From: Peromyscus leucopus
Taxonomy: Eukaryota > Chordata > Mammalia > Rodentia > Cricetidae
NCBI RefSeq assembly: GCF_004664715.2
Contig: NC_051065.1
Coordinates: 150,866,826-150,930,825, forward strand
Reading direction: 5' to 3'
DNA: 64,000 nucleotides
Shown: piece by piece, positions 34,160 to 46,323 of the stretch
Layout of the letters: every line of letters begins with the position of its first letter
Numbering within the stretch: position 1 is the stretch's first letter
Notes under the pieces: generated by a model
Databases searched by the model: none
Told to the model about the DNA's origin: nothing
Seen by the model: only the letters and a program-made list of their open reading frames with translations
Position numbers and translations under genes: made by a program

Positions 34160-34915
34160 TCAAAAAATCCAAACCTTGGAAACTGAACGGGCCATCAGCA
34201 AGTGGTGGTAGATGCTGTATACAAAAGAGCCTGTGCCAAGGATGATGATGATGATACAGAAGATGACCAGTGTGTACAAGGACAGCTCCTTCTCAGAGAT
34301 TTCCCAGATGACACAGTGATAGGGACCAGGACAGCCATCGGTGCTACAGTGAAAGTTGTTTTTACTTATCAGGGGCAGGTGTTTGTTTGTGAGCAGGCAA
34401 AAAGACACAGTCTGGATGCTGACCTGCAGGAGGATGTGGAACAGATTCAGATATAGTATTTCCTTTTCCTGGTGGAACTTCAGGAAGGATATCTTCTGAG
34501 AGGGGCTCTGTGTCTGGATTGCCTTCCTTGAGCCCTTCTCCATTTCCACTGTGTCCTCTGACACCTGCTGCATGAACTTCACCTTTTGCTTGTTGTGCTT
34601 ATGCCGAATCTGAGCTATGAAGAATTCCGTGAGGAAGAACAGGATTATGAAGATGAAGTAGAAGTAGCACCACATTCCTGAAACAGGAACGGTAAACGTT
34701 TGTTCAAAACACTCCATAAGACAAGGGTAGGGGATATTTCCATGGCATTTGAAATCCTCGTAGATTTGGTACCATGGCATCCGGACTACATACACCACCA
34801 GGCTGTACACTGAGATTAGTCCTAACCACAGTGTCCGCCCAGCATAGTGGCCAGATTTGTCACCTGCTGCTGAGTACAGCACAGGGATGACTCCAATCAT
34901 CAATGCAGACTCCAT
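34160..34915 (-). CDS. Connexin-like four-helix membrane protein, divergent, intact single-exon ORF
   Basis: This 251-codon ORF is antisense inside an ERC1 intron. Seen in sequence: an N-terminal stretch with YSAAGDKSGHYAGRTLW (14-30), a hydrophobic helix at about 29-45, a first loop with C57, C65 and C69, a second helix at about 80-101, a basic loop (RHKHNKQK) of about 50 residues, a third helix at about 151-173, a second loop with C190, C195 and C201 in CSTDGCPGPYHC, a fourth helix at about 212-236, and a short tail. Connexins have this topology, with C-x6-C-x3-C and C-x4-5-C-x5-C; here the loops are C-x7-C-x3-C and C-x4-C-x5-C. The usual QPGC and NVCYD residues are absent. Upstream, a pyrimidine-rich CTTCTCTCTAG at about 34943-34955 could be the acceptor of a single coding exon, the usual connexin layout. 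It does not match any mammalian connexin I can recall, including GJE1. Family call fairly sure; function (gap junction, hemichannel or neither) unknown. Confidence 0.7.
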   Translation of the reverse strand: MESALMIGVIPVLYSAAGDKSGHYAGRTLWLGLISVYSLVVYVVRMPWYQIYEDFKCHGNIPYPCLMECFEQTFTVPVSGMWCYFYFIFIILFFLTEFFIAQIRHKHNKQKVKFMQQVSEDTVEMEKGSRKAIQTQSPSQKISFLKFHQEKEILYLNLFHILLQVSIQTVSFCLLTNKHLPLISKNNFHCSTDGCPGPYHCVIWEISEKELSLYTLVIFCIIIIILGTGSFVYSIYHHLLMARSVSKVWIF

Positions 34916-35659
34916 ATCTTCTGATTCTAGGAACTGATGGAACTAGAGAGAAGAGCTCTTGGCAGCACCCTAGGAAGGAAAGCAAAGCAAAGAGAAGTTG
35001 GGGTCAGAAAGCGAGAACAGGTTCTGAGCAGTCTAACCACCCATGAAGCCCAACCTGCTCAAGTTGTAAATAAGTGTCTCGAAGATTTTTGCCAGTTCAG
35101 CAAGTCCTTTGCCAGTCCTTTCCACAAGCAGTCATTGCCTTCTCATGATGTATGTCCTATGTGTCCAGGTCAGCCTAGAGCCTCTGGCCACCAAGCAGTC
35201 CTGCTGTGTAACAATTACAAATGTAACGTCTAATTTTCTTGTTAGATTATGGAGTAAGTGCTCGGGGCTATAAACTCAACATTTAGGAGCCCATATTATC
35301 CATGATGGCATATCAGCATAATGTGGACCTAATTACATAAAAAATTCCCATTGTGTCTGTCTATTCTAGGTTTATTATGGAAATCTTTATACTTTATCCC
35401 TTTGCCAGGAAATTTCCCGAGACTAAGAAGAAAATACACATCCTTGTCTTTCCTGCTGTTAAGCACACAGGGCACATTACTTATGTTCACTGTGTTCTGT
35501 GTGCAGCTCTTGAGGTACAGCTGCCACCATAAATGTATAGTAATGTTAGCAGTGACAGTTCATGGACTGTAGGTACAGTGTGAGCTTTGGGTTAGGTGTC
35601 CATCTGTGCATTCATTTGTTTGGAAGATAATTGGGTGCTTGTGTCTCCTTTTCTCTGTC

Positions 35660-35762
35660 TCCCCTCCTCCCTCCCTCCTCTCTCTCTCTCTCTCTCTCCC
35701 CCTCCCTCTCTCCCTCTCTCTCTCTCCCTCTTTCCCTCCCTCTCCCCCTCTCTCTCTGTGTT
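35660..35762. repeat. CT-rich repeat
   Basis: Imperfect CTCCCT and CTCTCT array. Several apparent reading frames here are artefacts of this repeat. Confidence 0.95.
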
Positions 35763-35883
35763 TGTGTTTGTATGCATGCACACATGTGCGTGCGCACATG
35801 CTTGCTTGTGCTTTACTAGGAATCAAACCCAGGCCTCCACATATGCTAGATAGTAATCTCCTTCAGTTCTTTATTTTTATTTT

Positions 35884-35992
35884 GAAATAAAACAAGGTCT
35901 CATACTGTAGCCCAGGCTAGCTTTGAATTTGTTGTTGTCCTGCCTCAGCCTCCGTAGTGCTAGATTATAGGAATATGATTCGCCCTGCTTTA
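35884..35992 (-). mobile_element. Old B1-like SINE remnant
   Basis: AAGGTCTCATACTGTAGCCC and TGCCTCAGCCTCCGTAGTGC. Confidence 0.6.
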
Positions 35993-36090
35993 GCTTACAC
36001 ATATCTTTTATATGTGTAAGCTTACAATAGTTAATAGATGCTTTCAGGGTTTTATTATGGTAAAATATTCCTAGTATAAATTCTATTGTT

Positions 36091-36248
36091 GAACCAGGCG
36101 GTGGTGGTGCACGCCTTTAATCTCAGCCTGTTGGGAGGCAGAGGCAGGCGGATCTCCGTGAGTTTGAGGCTAGCCTGGTCTACATGAGTGAGTTCTAGGA
36201 CAGCCATGGCACTTACATAGAGAAACCCTGTCTCGAGAAACTAAAAAA
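36091..36248 (+). mobile_element. B1 SINE
   Basis: AACCAGGCGGTGGTGGTGCA to GAGAAACCCTGTCTCGAG with an A-rich tail. Confidence 0.88.
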
Positions 36249-38062
36249 TACATAACCATCAACTCTACTCATCTACCAAACGATTTTATATTCTCACATT
36301 GAAACTCTGTACCCACGAAACATTGTCCTTCCTCTTTGAAGATTACCACTTTGCTATGTAGTATTCAAATTTGTAGTTTTCCTTCCATTTAAGAGTCTGT
36401 ATATGTGCACTGTGTGAGCGTTACCACTGTAAGTGCCAGCCGACACTGGAGCAATTCATGCACAAGGAACAAGTGATGATGGGTACAGCACTTGCTGATG
36501 GGTCTGGCAAAAGGGGTCGATGGCAAAGAAGGGCCAAAGGAGGAGGTGAGGAAAAGGGAGTATGAACACTCTGGGTAAACACTTGTGTGCCAGGCTCTTT
36601 ACTATAAGCTGACAATTATGAACTGGGCATAATTATTCTTGTGTTTTAGTTAAGAAAACTGAAGTTTAGTTTTCTTTAGGGGCTGGCCACTGGGAGTTGC
36701 CATACTCCATACTCCAGTGAGTATATGGACAGCACAAATTGGTATATATTTTTTTGGTATATATATTTTTTCTTCCTTTTTGTGTGTGTGTGTGGGGGGG
36801 GGGGAAATCACAAGGATGGGGGGGTGCACCTGGGAGGACTGGGAAATGAGTGTGATCAGGGTGCAATATATGAAATTTTTAAATAATCAGTTCAAACATG
36901 TTGGGAAAAAAAAAACCTGAGACCTAATTCTGCTCAAAAGACTTACTTCTAAAGTGATTTATTGGCAGTTAGGTTGTTCTGCTGCTAGGTCACAGCTCAG
37001 AGTCCCTTGTACCTGTTTTTCTGCAGCAGTAAAGCTGTACTGCGAACCTTTGACCTAGGACATCAACTGCCACTCTCCCAACGGCTTTGGAATTTCTCAA
37101 AGAGCCACTCCTTTGGCTGTGGCACCTGGCAGTCTTTGTGGGCTCTACCAATCGGGAATGCAGGGAAATCTACAGATTAGCCTCCTAAAATAGATTGCTT
37201 TAGAAGGAGCCTGCTGTCAAGATTTGGCCAGGGCTCTCATGCCATTTCTGTCTGGATCTGCCCTTTTTCTTCAGGCTGTGCCTGTATTTTCAATAGTGTG
37301 AACTTGGGAGCGATCATCGGGTTCACCAAACATTATTATCAGCCTCTTTCCCTCTTCTTTTTAATTCTTCAACCTCTAGATTGTGCCTTCATGTGTGTTC
37401 ATGTCCACAAAGTGTACATTTGAGTGTGAATTCACATTTACATGTTTGGGAACCAGAGGTCAGCCTTCAGCTGTCATTCCTTAGGCACCATCACCTTCCT
37501 TTTTGGCAACAAGGACACTTACTTGGTCTAGGATTCACTGATTAGGCTAGGTTGGATGGCCAGTGAGTCCCAGGGATCAGCCTGTCACTGCCACCATAAT
37601 GTTGGGATTACAAGCATGTGTTAAAAATATGCCTGGCTTTTTTTCCCCTAAGGGTTAAATTCAGGTTTAGCAAGCGATTTGCTGACTGATTTCCCTCCCA
37701 TCCCAGCATCTGTTTCTACATTCTCCTCATTGCCTGCTTTAAAACAGAAAACACAGAAATTATTAGCTAAGATCCTTGTTTATTTTCCAAATCTACAAGT
37801 CTGTTTTTACTGATTATTGCTCCTTCTTCTCGGTCACAATGGTAGAAAGACTCTGTCCCTTCCCTTTGGACAGTCACTCTCTTCAGTGAGCTCCACATTG
37901 ACTTAGAGCCCTTGTCTGTTACTCAGCATTCCCATAAACTCCCAGCTTCAGCTCCTCTGCTAGAACCCTCCCCTAATTAGCATGGAAGCCATCTCTTGCG
38001 TACTGTGGCCCCAACTCTCCACTGTACTTCACAGTGAAGCTCCTTAAAGAATTGACTGCTGT

Positions 38063-38420
38063 CTTAGTCAGTGCTCTACTGCTGTGAAGAGACACCATGA
38101 CCATGGCAAACTCTTATAAAGGAAAACATTTCATTGGGGCTCCTTATAGTTCAGAGGTTTAGTCCATTATCACATGGCAGGAAGCATGGTGGCACACAGG
38201 CAGACATGGTGCTGGAAAAGTAGCTGAGAGTTCTACATCTGGATCTGCAGGCAGCAGGCAGAGAGTGAAACACTGAACCTGGCTTGAGCTTCTGAATCCT
38301 CAACACCCCCCCCCCCATAACATACTTCCTCCAGCAAGTGTACACACATTCCAACAAGACCATACCTCTAATAATGCGACTCTGATGAGTCTGTGTGGGT
38401 TATTTTCATTCAAACCACAA
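38063..38420 (+). mobile_element. High-copy rodent interspersed repeat, second copy
   Basis: CTTAGTCAGTGCTCTACTGC, AGAGACACCATGACCATGGC and ATTTTCATTCAAACCACAAC in the same order as the copy at 15744. It contains a run of ten C at about 38306-38316. Confidence 0.7.
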
Positions 38421-39499
38421 CTGTTTATCCAATTTGTTTTCATATCCCTACTTCTAACCCACTTTTAGCCCTTTCACCCTTTTGAGTATAACTCTCATCT
38501 CTGTTACAAGAATGATAAATTTGCTTTTAGTCATACAATGAGATACCTAATTCCCTGGTCAGGTTTTTTGTTTGTATTTTAAAAATTTGTTTTGCCTGAA
38601 CTCTCAGGCCTTCATTCTCATTAGATTTCAAATAATTCTACTAGATGAGATGTATATGCTATATTTTCCTTTTCCAGTACTTTAGATTTTTGTTTGATAC
38701 CATAGGCTGCTGCAACCTCCTTGGACCTACAGTTGTAAATAGATAAGAATAGAAACACTTGGTTCAGTTTATGTTTAACTCAAAAAGCCTTTCAAAAGAA
38801 TGATTATGTCCATCATATTCCAAAATGTGGAAATAGTGCTTATTTCTGAATCCCAATTGAGTGACATAAGGTAGAGCTCATTGTGTGTTTCCTGAGAGTG
38901 AATGGAGGTACAAAACCAAGTGAAGAAACTACAAAATGCTGTAGACTTGGTAAACACAGTGTTGTTTAAGTATGCCTGCATGGCATCGAAGAGTAGAGGA
39001 GGAAGGATGTAGTTACACATGCTTGCAATCTCAGCACACGGGAAGATGCTGAGAGGAGAACGGTCTATTTAAAGAAATGAAATGGCCAAAAGGAAAGGAA
39101 AGATGGGCGCATAATTCGCCTGCACATGACTGCTTTTTTACCTGGTCCTGTTTGCTTCAACTTCTTTCTGAGTAAGCTGCTTGCTTTTGTCTTTTTGATC
39201 AATTTCATTCTCTCATTTAATAGGAGGGCAAATTACATGGTTTTACAAACTTAGGCCTTCCATCATTTCCTGTTGTCATTTGTTGATCTTCGTCCCAAAG
39301 TCCCTAGTGGGTTCAGCACCTTAAAATCTGTTATGGCTTTGTCTTTGTTTTTTATTTTTTCCCTTAAAACTGTGAAGATTCAATATAATTAATATTAATT
39401 AAAGTATAATTCAAAGTGTAGATGTTTAGCCCTGAAATGTGCTCATTCAGAGGTGTGCGTATGCAAAAATTTAAATATATGCATATTTTAAAAAATTAT

Positions 39500-39666
39500 T
39501 GATATGAGTGCCTGCAGGCAAGTGCCCTGGAAACCAGAGGTCTTCAGATCCCTTGGAAATGAAGTTATAGGAGATTGTGAGCCACCTGATTTTGGTATTG
39601 GGGACCAAACCCAGGATTTCTGTAAGAGCAGCAAATGCTTTTAACTACCAAGCCTTCTTTCCAACC
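39500..39666 (-). mobile_element. B3-type SINE
   Basis: GAAATGAAGTTATAGGAGAT, TTGTGAGCCACCTGATTTTG and TACCAAGCCTTCTTTCCAAC. Confidence 0.7.
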
Positions 39667-40081
39667 CCATGAAGAGGTGTATTTTGATGCTCAGGTAACA
39701 TAATGGCTCATGATAAATACATTGGGTAAAAATAAGATTTTATTTGTTCATTTAAGAATATGCTTAGTTTTTTTTCCCCCTATGGCCTTTAAAAAGGCTG
39801 GTGTCTTTAGATGTTAATTTTATTACTGATTCTAATTTTTTGACTTTTTGTATCCTAAGCAACGATAGTTAAAGATCATTAGGAACTGTTATCTATCTAC
39901 AGATTGACCAATCTTTGCCTTTAAACTTTGTGTTTGACACTGTCTGATATATGATGAAGGCCTGTGGATTCCTACAAATTTCTAAAATATATCTTAGTGT
40001 CAAGTATGCCTAAAGGAGGTAGACATTTTTATCCTTAGACATCAGACATCTTCCCTGTTGCTCTCTGATAATGTTTTGTTT

Positions 40082-40231
40082 GTTTTTGGTTTTGAGACAG
40101 GGTTTCTCTGTGTAGTCCTGACTGTCCTTGAACTTACTCTGTAGGCTAGGCAGGCTTCAAACACAAAGAGATCCACCTGCCTCTGCCTCTCGAATGCTGG
40201 GATCAAATGTGTACGCCACCACTCCCTGGCT
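40082..40231 (-). mobile_element. B1 SINE
   Basis: GGTTTTGAGACAGGGTTTCT to GCCACCACTCCCTGGC. Confidence 0.88.
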
Positions 40232-41179
40232 GGTGACTTTATTTTTTAGAGATAAGGAAAGTCTCTCACTAACCCTGGGCTCCTGATTTGGGCAAAGCCT
40301 GAAAGCCAGTGATGTGCTTTCCCCAAACAGTAGAGTGATATGTGTGCCAGCATTCCCAGCTTTTCCGTGAGTGCTAGGCGGCCACACTCAGACCCTCATG
40401 CTTGCGCAGCAAGCACATTACCCATGATGCCATTTCCCAAGCACTCCACTCCTTTATTTGAGTCTGGGTGTCTCTGTAGCCCCTGTAGGCTTTGAACACT
40501 TGATCTTCCTGCCTCACAATTACAAGTGTGCACTACTGGCTCATTTCTCTGTTTTCATTTCATGTCTTTATTTTATTTTAAATAATGAAGGTATTATCTT
40601 TTTAAAAATCCCATATGACTTTTAAACTTTGTCTCCAAGTGTATATTGAATTAGACTTGTACAGTAAAGCACTTTTTTTAAAAAAAAATTAAATAACAAA
40701 TTGAAATTTTGCTGCCACATGAAATGGTTATCTTTTTCTTTTCATTTTTGTTAAGGTGTGAAAGGTTTTATTTTGACTCCCAGCGTGAGAGGGTGGGCCA
40801 CATTGCATTGGCATTCAGGGAGCTGATAGAGGTACATGTGGACGCTTTGCTTTCTTCCCATTTCAAAACACTCTCTCATTCTCTCTCTCTCTCTCTCTCT
40901 GTTTTCCTTCTTCAGTCTGCAACTCTAGCCAGTGGGTAGAGTTTTGGCTAACTGAATATCTCATCACAAATATGGCTGTAAATCTGATCACATTGGCAAT
41001 AAAGGTTAACTATCATATGTCTCCTTCCTTGTCAGTACATTATAGCATTCCATCTCTGTTCTTCAGAGGCTTATGGAGCTTATAGATATCTCATAATACA
41101 AGATGCCTTTTCTTTTATCTATAGTAATGACCGAAAATCTCAGTAGTTGTAATATTGCTTGGAAGCCATTAGTCTAAGG

Positions 41180-41365
41180 AATAAGGTTGCTCATTGAGCA
41201 AAGGCACTTGCTGCAAACCTTGGTAGCCTGAATTTGAGCCTCAGCATCTAATGGTAGAGGGAGAGACCCAACTCCTGCCAGTTTTCCTCCTGTCTCCACA
41301 TTTGCTATGCCATGCACATGTGAACATGCAAAGACATACACAGATAAATAGCTTTTAATGAACCA
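41180..41365 (+). mobile_element. tRNA-derived SINE (B2/B3 type)
   Basis: TTGCTCATTGAGCAAAGGCA and CCTGAATTTGAGCCTCAGCA, with a tail at AGATAAATAGC. Confidence 0.6.
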
Positions 41366-43191
41366 AGACAAACTCCTAACTACAAAGCCCCTTGAACACA
41401 ATGTGTAAAGATGGACCAAAGTAACACTGAAACTTGTTGGGGCAAACACCGGATGCTACAGTTCCATTTGTTTGCTGGCTTGTGATGGAATCATTTGGAC
41501 TCTTTACAGCCTTGGGTAGCCCCACCCTTCAGCTGTGCTACAAGAGTCTCTCTCTCGGGTCAACTGTACTCTTTGCCTATAGCTTTCCCTTAGTCGAAGT
41601 CTCACAGTCCTGGCATTTTCTACATCCTGGAGTCTCCATTCCAACTCACTTCCTACCTTTGTCTTTTTAAGGTCCCTTTGCAGGCAGTCTAACTCTGCTG
41701 TCTACTGTCCAGCCTCAGTGTTGTTCTGGCATCTTAGTGTAAGCCTCTATGACACCACCACACTTGACTCTTGTGTATCTGCAAGCTACATGGACAGTGC
41801 TGCCATGTTCTGTTGCAAGGACAAGATGTGGCCCATCCACGGCTGTGATGCCTTTGTGCTTTGGCAGCTGAGCCTGGGAAACCATTTCCCTAGGTAGCTG
41901 GTTTTAGTCCCTTTATTTCCACTCTCAGCTCAGTCCTCTGTTGCAAGTGAATGCATTTTTGCAAGCTTTGGGGCCTTGTCCTCAAGGAACCTTTCCTATT
42001 GTTCAAGTATGAGCTTTCCACTAGTTGCATTAATCACTTTAATAATCACACCTACTTCCTTCACTCTCACCTTGTCTGTAAGTTTAAACTCACTCATGTG
42101 CCTTTCCTTGCCTAAGTGCATATGTTTAAGAAATATCTTTGTATTTCTGTTCTGTTTCACTGTAAATCTGAGGAAGTTCAGTCAGTCTGGATGTTAGGTG
42201 ATGTAGAAATTTAGTCTATTACTTTCAAATTCACCCTAACTTTAGTTTGTAGGACACAGGCAGAACATAAGACAAGTTTTCACTTTCTGATAGTCTTCGT
42301 TTCCCCTGAAACCTTTTGAACTAGGTCTTTACCGTCTGCATTGAAACTCTTCCCAGAACAGCCCATTCATCTTGGCTTACATATTAGGGCTTCTCTAGCG
42401 TCCTGCTTCAATCTCTTCCACATTACTTTTACAAATCAGTTCCAAATGCCAGAGAACCACATGGTAAGTTTATTACATCAACAGCCCCACTCCTTGGTAG
42501 CAATTGACTGTATTAGTTACTTAGTTGTGGTCACCAGATTTCTTACAAGAAACAATTTAAAGGAAGAATGGTTTGTTTTGGCCCCTGGTTTGAGAGTGTA
42601 GTTCATCATGGTGGGAAGGCATTGTGGTAGGAATGTGAGGCACTTGGTTCCAATGTGTCTTCAGTTAGGGGACAGAAAGAGATGAATGCTCTGTTTCTGG
42701 TTTTTAAAGTAAAAATTAGGTCATGAAAGCAATCATGATGACATTGGGCATTATAAATCTTAACTGCTGAGGAAGTAGTACTTATTTCAGTTATACTGAC
42801 TAATTTTCTGAAAGAGAAGCCTGCCTATTATAAAAGGCAGTAATGACTCATAGAACTTTTGTGCTGTGGAGGGCCATTAAACATGGCTACTTTGTATGTT
42901 TAATGCTAAACAGTGTTGGAAATGAATTTTTTAAACAGAGCCATTCTTGTTCATTATTTCTGTTACACTGTGTTATTCAAGGATTTTAGTAGATATAGAT
43001 TGAGGAATGTTATGATTAAGGAAAAATTCACTTTGAGAAAATTATTTCAAATTTTTTCTAGGGTATTTGTAATCTAAGAGGAACCAAAGCTGTCTGTGTT
43101 GTTCTTTTTCTATGGGATGAATTGGGGCCTCTCCATGAGATAGAGTGCTGAGGGAGTAACCAGACTTAAGGTGGAATCTAAAAAACTCAGC

Positions 43192-43365
43192 TGGGGAGCT
43201 GGAGAGATGGCTTAGAGATTAAGAGCACTGACAGCTCTTCCAGAGGACTGGGTTCAATTCCCAGAACCACATGGAGCTCACAACTGTCTGTAACTTCAGG
43301 ATCTGACACCCTTATACAGATACATATGTAGGCAGAATAATTAAATAAATTATTAAAAGAAAAAC
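43192..43365 (+). mobile_element. B3-type SINE
   Basis: TGGGGAGCTGGAGAGATGGC, TTAAGAGCACTGACAGCTCT and GGTTCAATTCCCAGAACCAC, close to consensus. Confidence 0.85.
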
Positions 43366-43399
43366 TCATCTGACTGAAACTATAAAGCCTCTAATGCTG

Positions 43400-43585
43400 G
43401 GACTGGCTAGAAGGCTCAGCTGGTAAAGATGCTTGCCACCAAGCCTGAGGACCTGAGTTTGAGCCTTGGAAATGCACATGGTAGAGTGAGTGTAGACTCC
43501 TAAGATTTGTCTTCTGATTTCCACACATACGCCATAGCCCACCTATGCCCATACGCACACAAACCACCCACTAATGCTAGTTCTA
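43400..43585 (+). mobile_element. tRNA-derived SINE (B2/B3 type)
   Basis: GGCTAGAAGGCTCAGCTGGT and CTTGCCACCAAGCCTGAGGA. It ends about 320 bases before the microexon. Confidence 0.75.
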
Positions 43586-43907
43586 ACTATTTAAATCAGA
43601 GAATTGACACCCTCCCCCTTGTCTTTAAGAAATTTGCTCTCCACTACAGGAAATGGTCAATTTTAGAAAAAAATTTTAAGGAATTTTCATGAAATAAAGT
43701 ATTAAACTCTAATAGGAAATGTATCTATTGAAATCTGGAATTCTGGTTTTTAGCACCTGTGAAGAATCTGCATGATCTTGTCTTCTTTACTCTGTATTTT
43801 ATACCTTACCTCGGTTCATGAATGTTAGTATTTTTTAATATTGTCCTCATTAATTCTTTCTAACTTTCTCTTTCACGTTTTCTTCCTGGATTTGCTGTTT
43901 CCTTCAG

Positions 43908-43919
43908 TCTCACTTCAAG
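43908..43919 (+). CDS. ERC1: ERC1 12-nt microexon encoding the LTS(R) insert
   Basis: The 12 bases TCTCACTTCAAG sit between a good acceptor (TGCTGTTTCCTTCAG) and a donor GTCAGT. Joined to the AG left by exon 30452-30645 and the G starting exon 58826, they read Ser-Leu-Thr-Ser-Arg. The product becomes AELE-SLTSR-QVKDQN, which is the ERC1 sequence I remember from human, and the ERC2 paralogue has SLTLR at the same place. The match of frame, phase and peptide makes chance unlikely, although 12 bases alone would not be convincing. A UGC motif lies about 13 bases upstream, which is compatible with SRRM4-type neuronal microexon control (inference only). Confidence 0.88.
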
Positions 43920-44576
43920 GTCAGTATGCTTGCTCTAAAACCAATGTAATTGAGGCTCACTTACTAACATTATTTCCCATTCTAACAGGGACTAGAATGA
44001 TAGAATGTATTCCGAGAAAGTGATGCCTTGAAATCTAGTTCTGTTTTGAAGAATATGAGTTTTTCATGACAGTGGACACAAACTTTTGTGCTTCTGAAGA
44101 TAATGAGACTATTCAGAATGCAAAACTTAAACTGAGCAGGTTTTCAGTGAAATTCTGAAGATGTAAAGAGCCGCTGCGGGGTAGGGTGGGAGAAATTGTT
44201 TTCATGTTGTTGGCACTTTTTTAGAGATGTCTTAGTTAAGAACTTAAGCAGGGTAAAATGAGCAGTAACATTTTAAACTGAAGTGTAAAAATTATTGTGG
44301 AGTTAAAATTATAAGCTTGCATATATCATATACATTTTACCTAGCAATTTTCTTATTATAATAGTGAAATGATATGTAGTTTCTGTTTATGAAAGCATCC
44401 ATCTCTTGATACTTATGGCTGGTGCTAGACAGGGCAAGTTATATATTTTCATGGGGATCTAGGTACAGGGAACATGGTTGCCCCAGGTTCAGGCAGGCAG
44501 TGATGATACTTAGTTGTGTGTGATGTTGTGCTTTAGGTATGTTTTTCCCCAGACAGGGTTAAAGTAGGTAACTCAT

Positions 44577-44718
44577 TTTTTTTTTTTTTTTTTTTTTTTT
44601 TTTGGTTTTTCGAGACAGGGTTTCTCTTGTGTAGCTTTGCGCCTTTCCTGGAACTCACTTGGTAGCCCAGGCTGGCCTCGAACTCACAGAGATCCACCTG
44701 CCTCTGCCTCCCGAGTGC
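44577..44718 (-). mobile_element. Young B1 SINE, 5' truncated, with 18-bp target duplication
   Basis: TTAAAGTAGGTAACTCAT occurs at 44559-44576 and 44719-44736. The B1 stops at GCCTCCCGAGTGC, so its 5' GC-rich head is missing. Confidence 0.92.
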
Positions 44719-45784
44719 TTAAAGTAGGTAACTCATATTGGTCTTAAATTCCTGATCTTCCTGTCTCTATATTATACGAACTCCAGACTGAAAAGTAGTC
44801 CCAGATTGGTTTTCCTAGGTTTCTCATGTGTAGGTTTTTCCTTTATAAAATTGGGATGATTATCAAATGTAGTGATTAAATGAGTTAATCCAAGTGGCAT
44901 AAGGGCATAGGAAATGATTATCAGATGGTATTATTATTATTATTACTACCCCTTTTTGTCTTTTTAATGGAATTATATTTGGTCCATTATATTATAGCAC
45001 CATTGCCATATATTTCAGATTCTTTAGAACACTGTTATTCATATTGCTTCATACTGTCACTAATAATTAAGGGACTGTTTGGAGAAGTGTGTCAACAGAT
45101 GATTTTGTTATTGTGCAAATACAGAGTATATTTTATATACTTAATGTATACTTAATACCGAGAGGCTTGTGATGGCACAGGACACTATAATTTCATGCAA
45201 GCACAGAATGTGCTGCACATTGTACTGTGCAGTGTTGGCTGTATAGCCCTGCAGCTTGTGATTGTATATGTGTAGAAGATGGCATTTCATCTATAGGGAT
45301 TGATATGTGATGGCTTCACCTTTCTTTTGAAATGTAAAATGTATATCACAGACTGTGTGATAAAGAAGAGGGTTTATTAGACACTTTCTTCTGTTTCTTC
45401 TCATTGAAATTTTAATGCTTAAGTTGAAGACCTAAGGTATTACATTTGAAAAGATATTATTTTGGTGAATTATCTTTCCCAAGCTTAACTCATGAAAAGA
45501 AAGGGGGTCTTCAGCCAGACTTACAACATCTTTTTCTTGTCTTTGGTGAAAGCAATTAATGATCACAAAACCAGCACTGCAGAAGATACTTAAAAGAATT
45601 GTATACACAGGAGGGAGAAAGCTGGTCGTAGCTGTAGAGTATAGCAACATTAAAATCTGATCAGAGGACTAGAGCAGCAAACAAGAACTAGAAAAGAATC
45701 AAATATATCCTTCGAGGTAAATCAGTAATGACCTAAGATAAAGCAAAGAAAAAGAAACAGCAAATATTACTTGAACCACCTTTG

Positions 45785-46190
45785 CTGGCCAGTTTTCTGT
45801 CAACTTGATATAAGTGAGAGTCACTTGGGAAGAGGGAGTCTCAGTTGAGGAAAAGCTACCACCACATTGGCCTGTGGGGCATTTTCTTGATTGAAAATTT
45901 GAATGGGAGGGCCAAGCTTATTCTGGATTGTGGTCTCCATGGGCTAGTGGTCCTGGATGCTATAAGAAAGCAGGCAGAGCAAGCAATGAGGAGCAAGCCA
46001 GTAAAGCAGTATCCTCCATTATCTGTACTTCAGTTCCTGCCTCCAGGTTCCTGCCTGGCTTGAGTTTCTACCTTGACTTCTTTCAGTGATAGACTATTAC
46101 CTAGATGTGTGAGATGAAATAAACCACTTTCTCCCCAAATTGCTGTTGGCCATGGTGTTTATAACAGAAATAGAAACCCTAACTAAAATA
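45785..46190 (+). mobile_element. Rodent interspersed repeat, second family, near full length
   Basis: CTGGCCAGTTTTCTGTCAAC starts it and ATAGAAACCCTAACTAAAAT ends it, with GAAATAAACCACTTTCTCC near the 3' end. I recognise the consensus but not its formal name. Confidence 0.65.
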
Positions 46191-46323
46191 CCAACCAAGG
46201 AAATAATCATCAGAATTACAGAAATCAGCAAGTATTGTTTAGTAGTAACCCTAAATGTTAACTGCTCCTAGTTCCCCAAGTAAAGACTATAAACCAACTG
46301 AGTGAATCAAAATTCAGGAGCCA

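Larger units (their letters stand above)
30646..43907 (+). other. ERC1 intron between exon 30452 and the microexon (13.3 kb)
   Basis: GTAAGA to CTTCAG. It hosts the antisense connexin-like ORF, an hAT-like element, a CT-rich repeat and scattered SINEs. 30646-31690, 31910-32430, 33111-34000, 34960-35660, 36250-36770, 36910-38060, 38430-39500, 39670-40080, 40550-41170, 41370-42500 and 42700-43190 hold no feature I can name. 41440-41960 is GC-richer and may be an old retroelement, but I cannot assign it. Confidence 0.85.

Noticed and set aside
34202..34456. 84-codon plus-strand ORF inside the connexin-like gene
   Set aside because: Antisense shadow of the four-helix ORF, with an Asp-rich run from the complement of an isoleucine stretch.
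35560..35890. Cluster of ORFs rich in S/L/P or R/E/G
   Set aside because: Caused by the CT-rich simple repeat.
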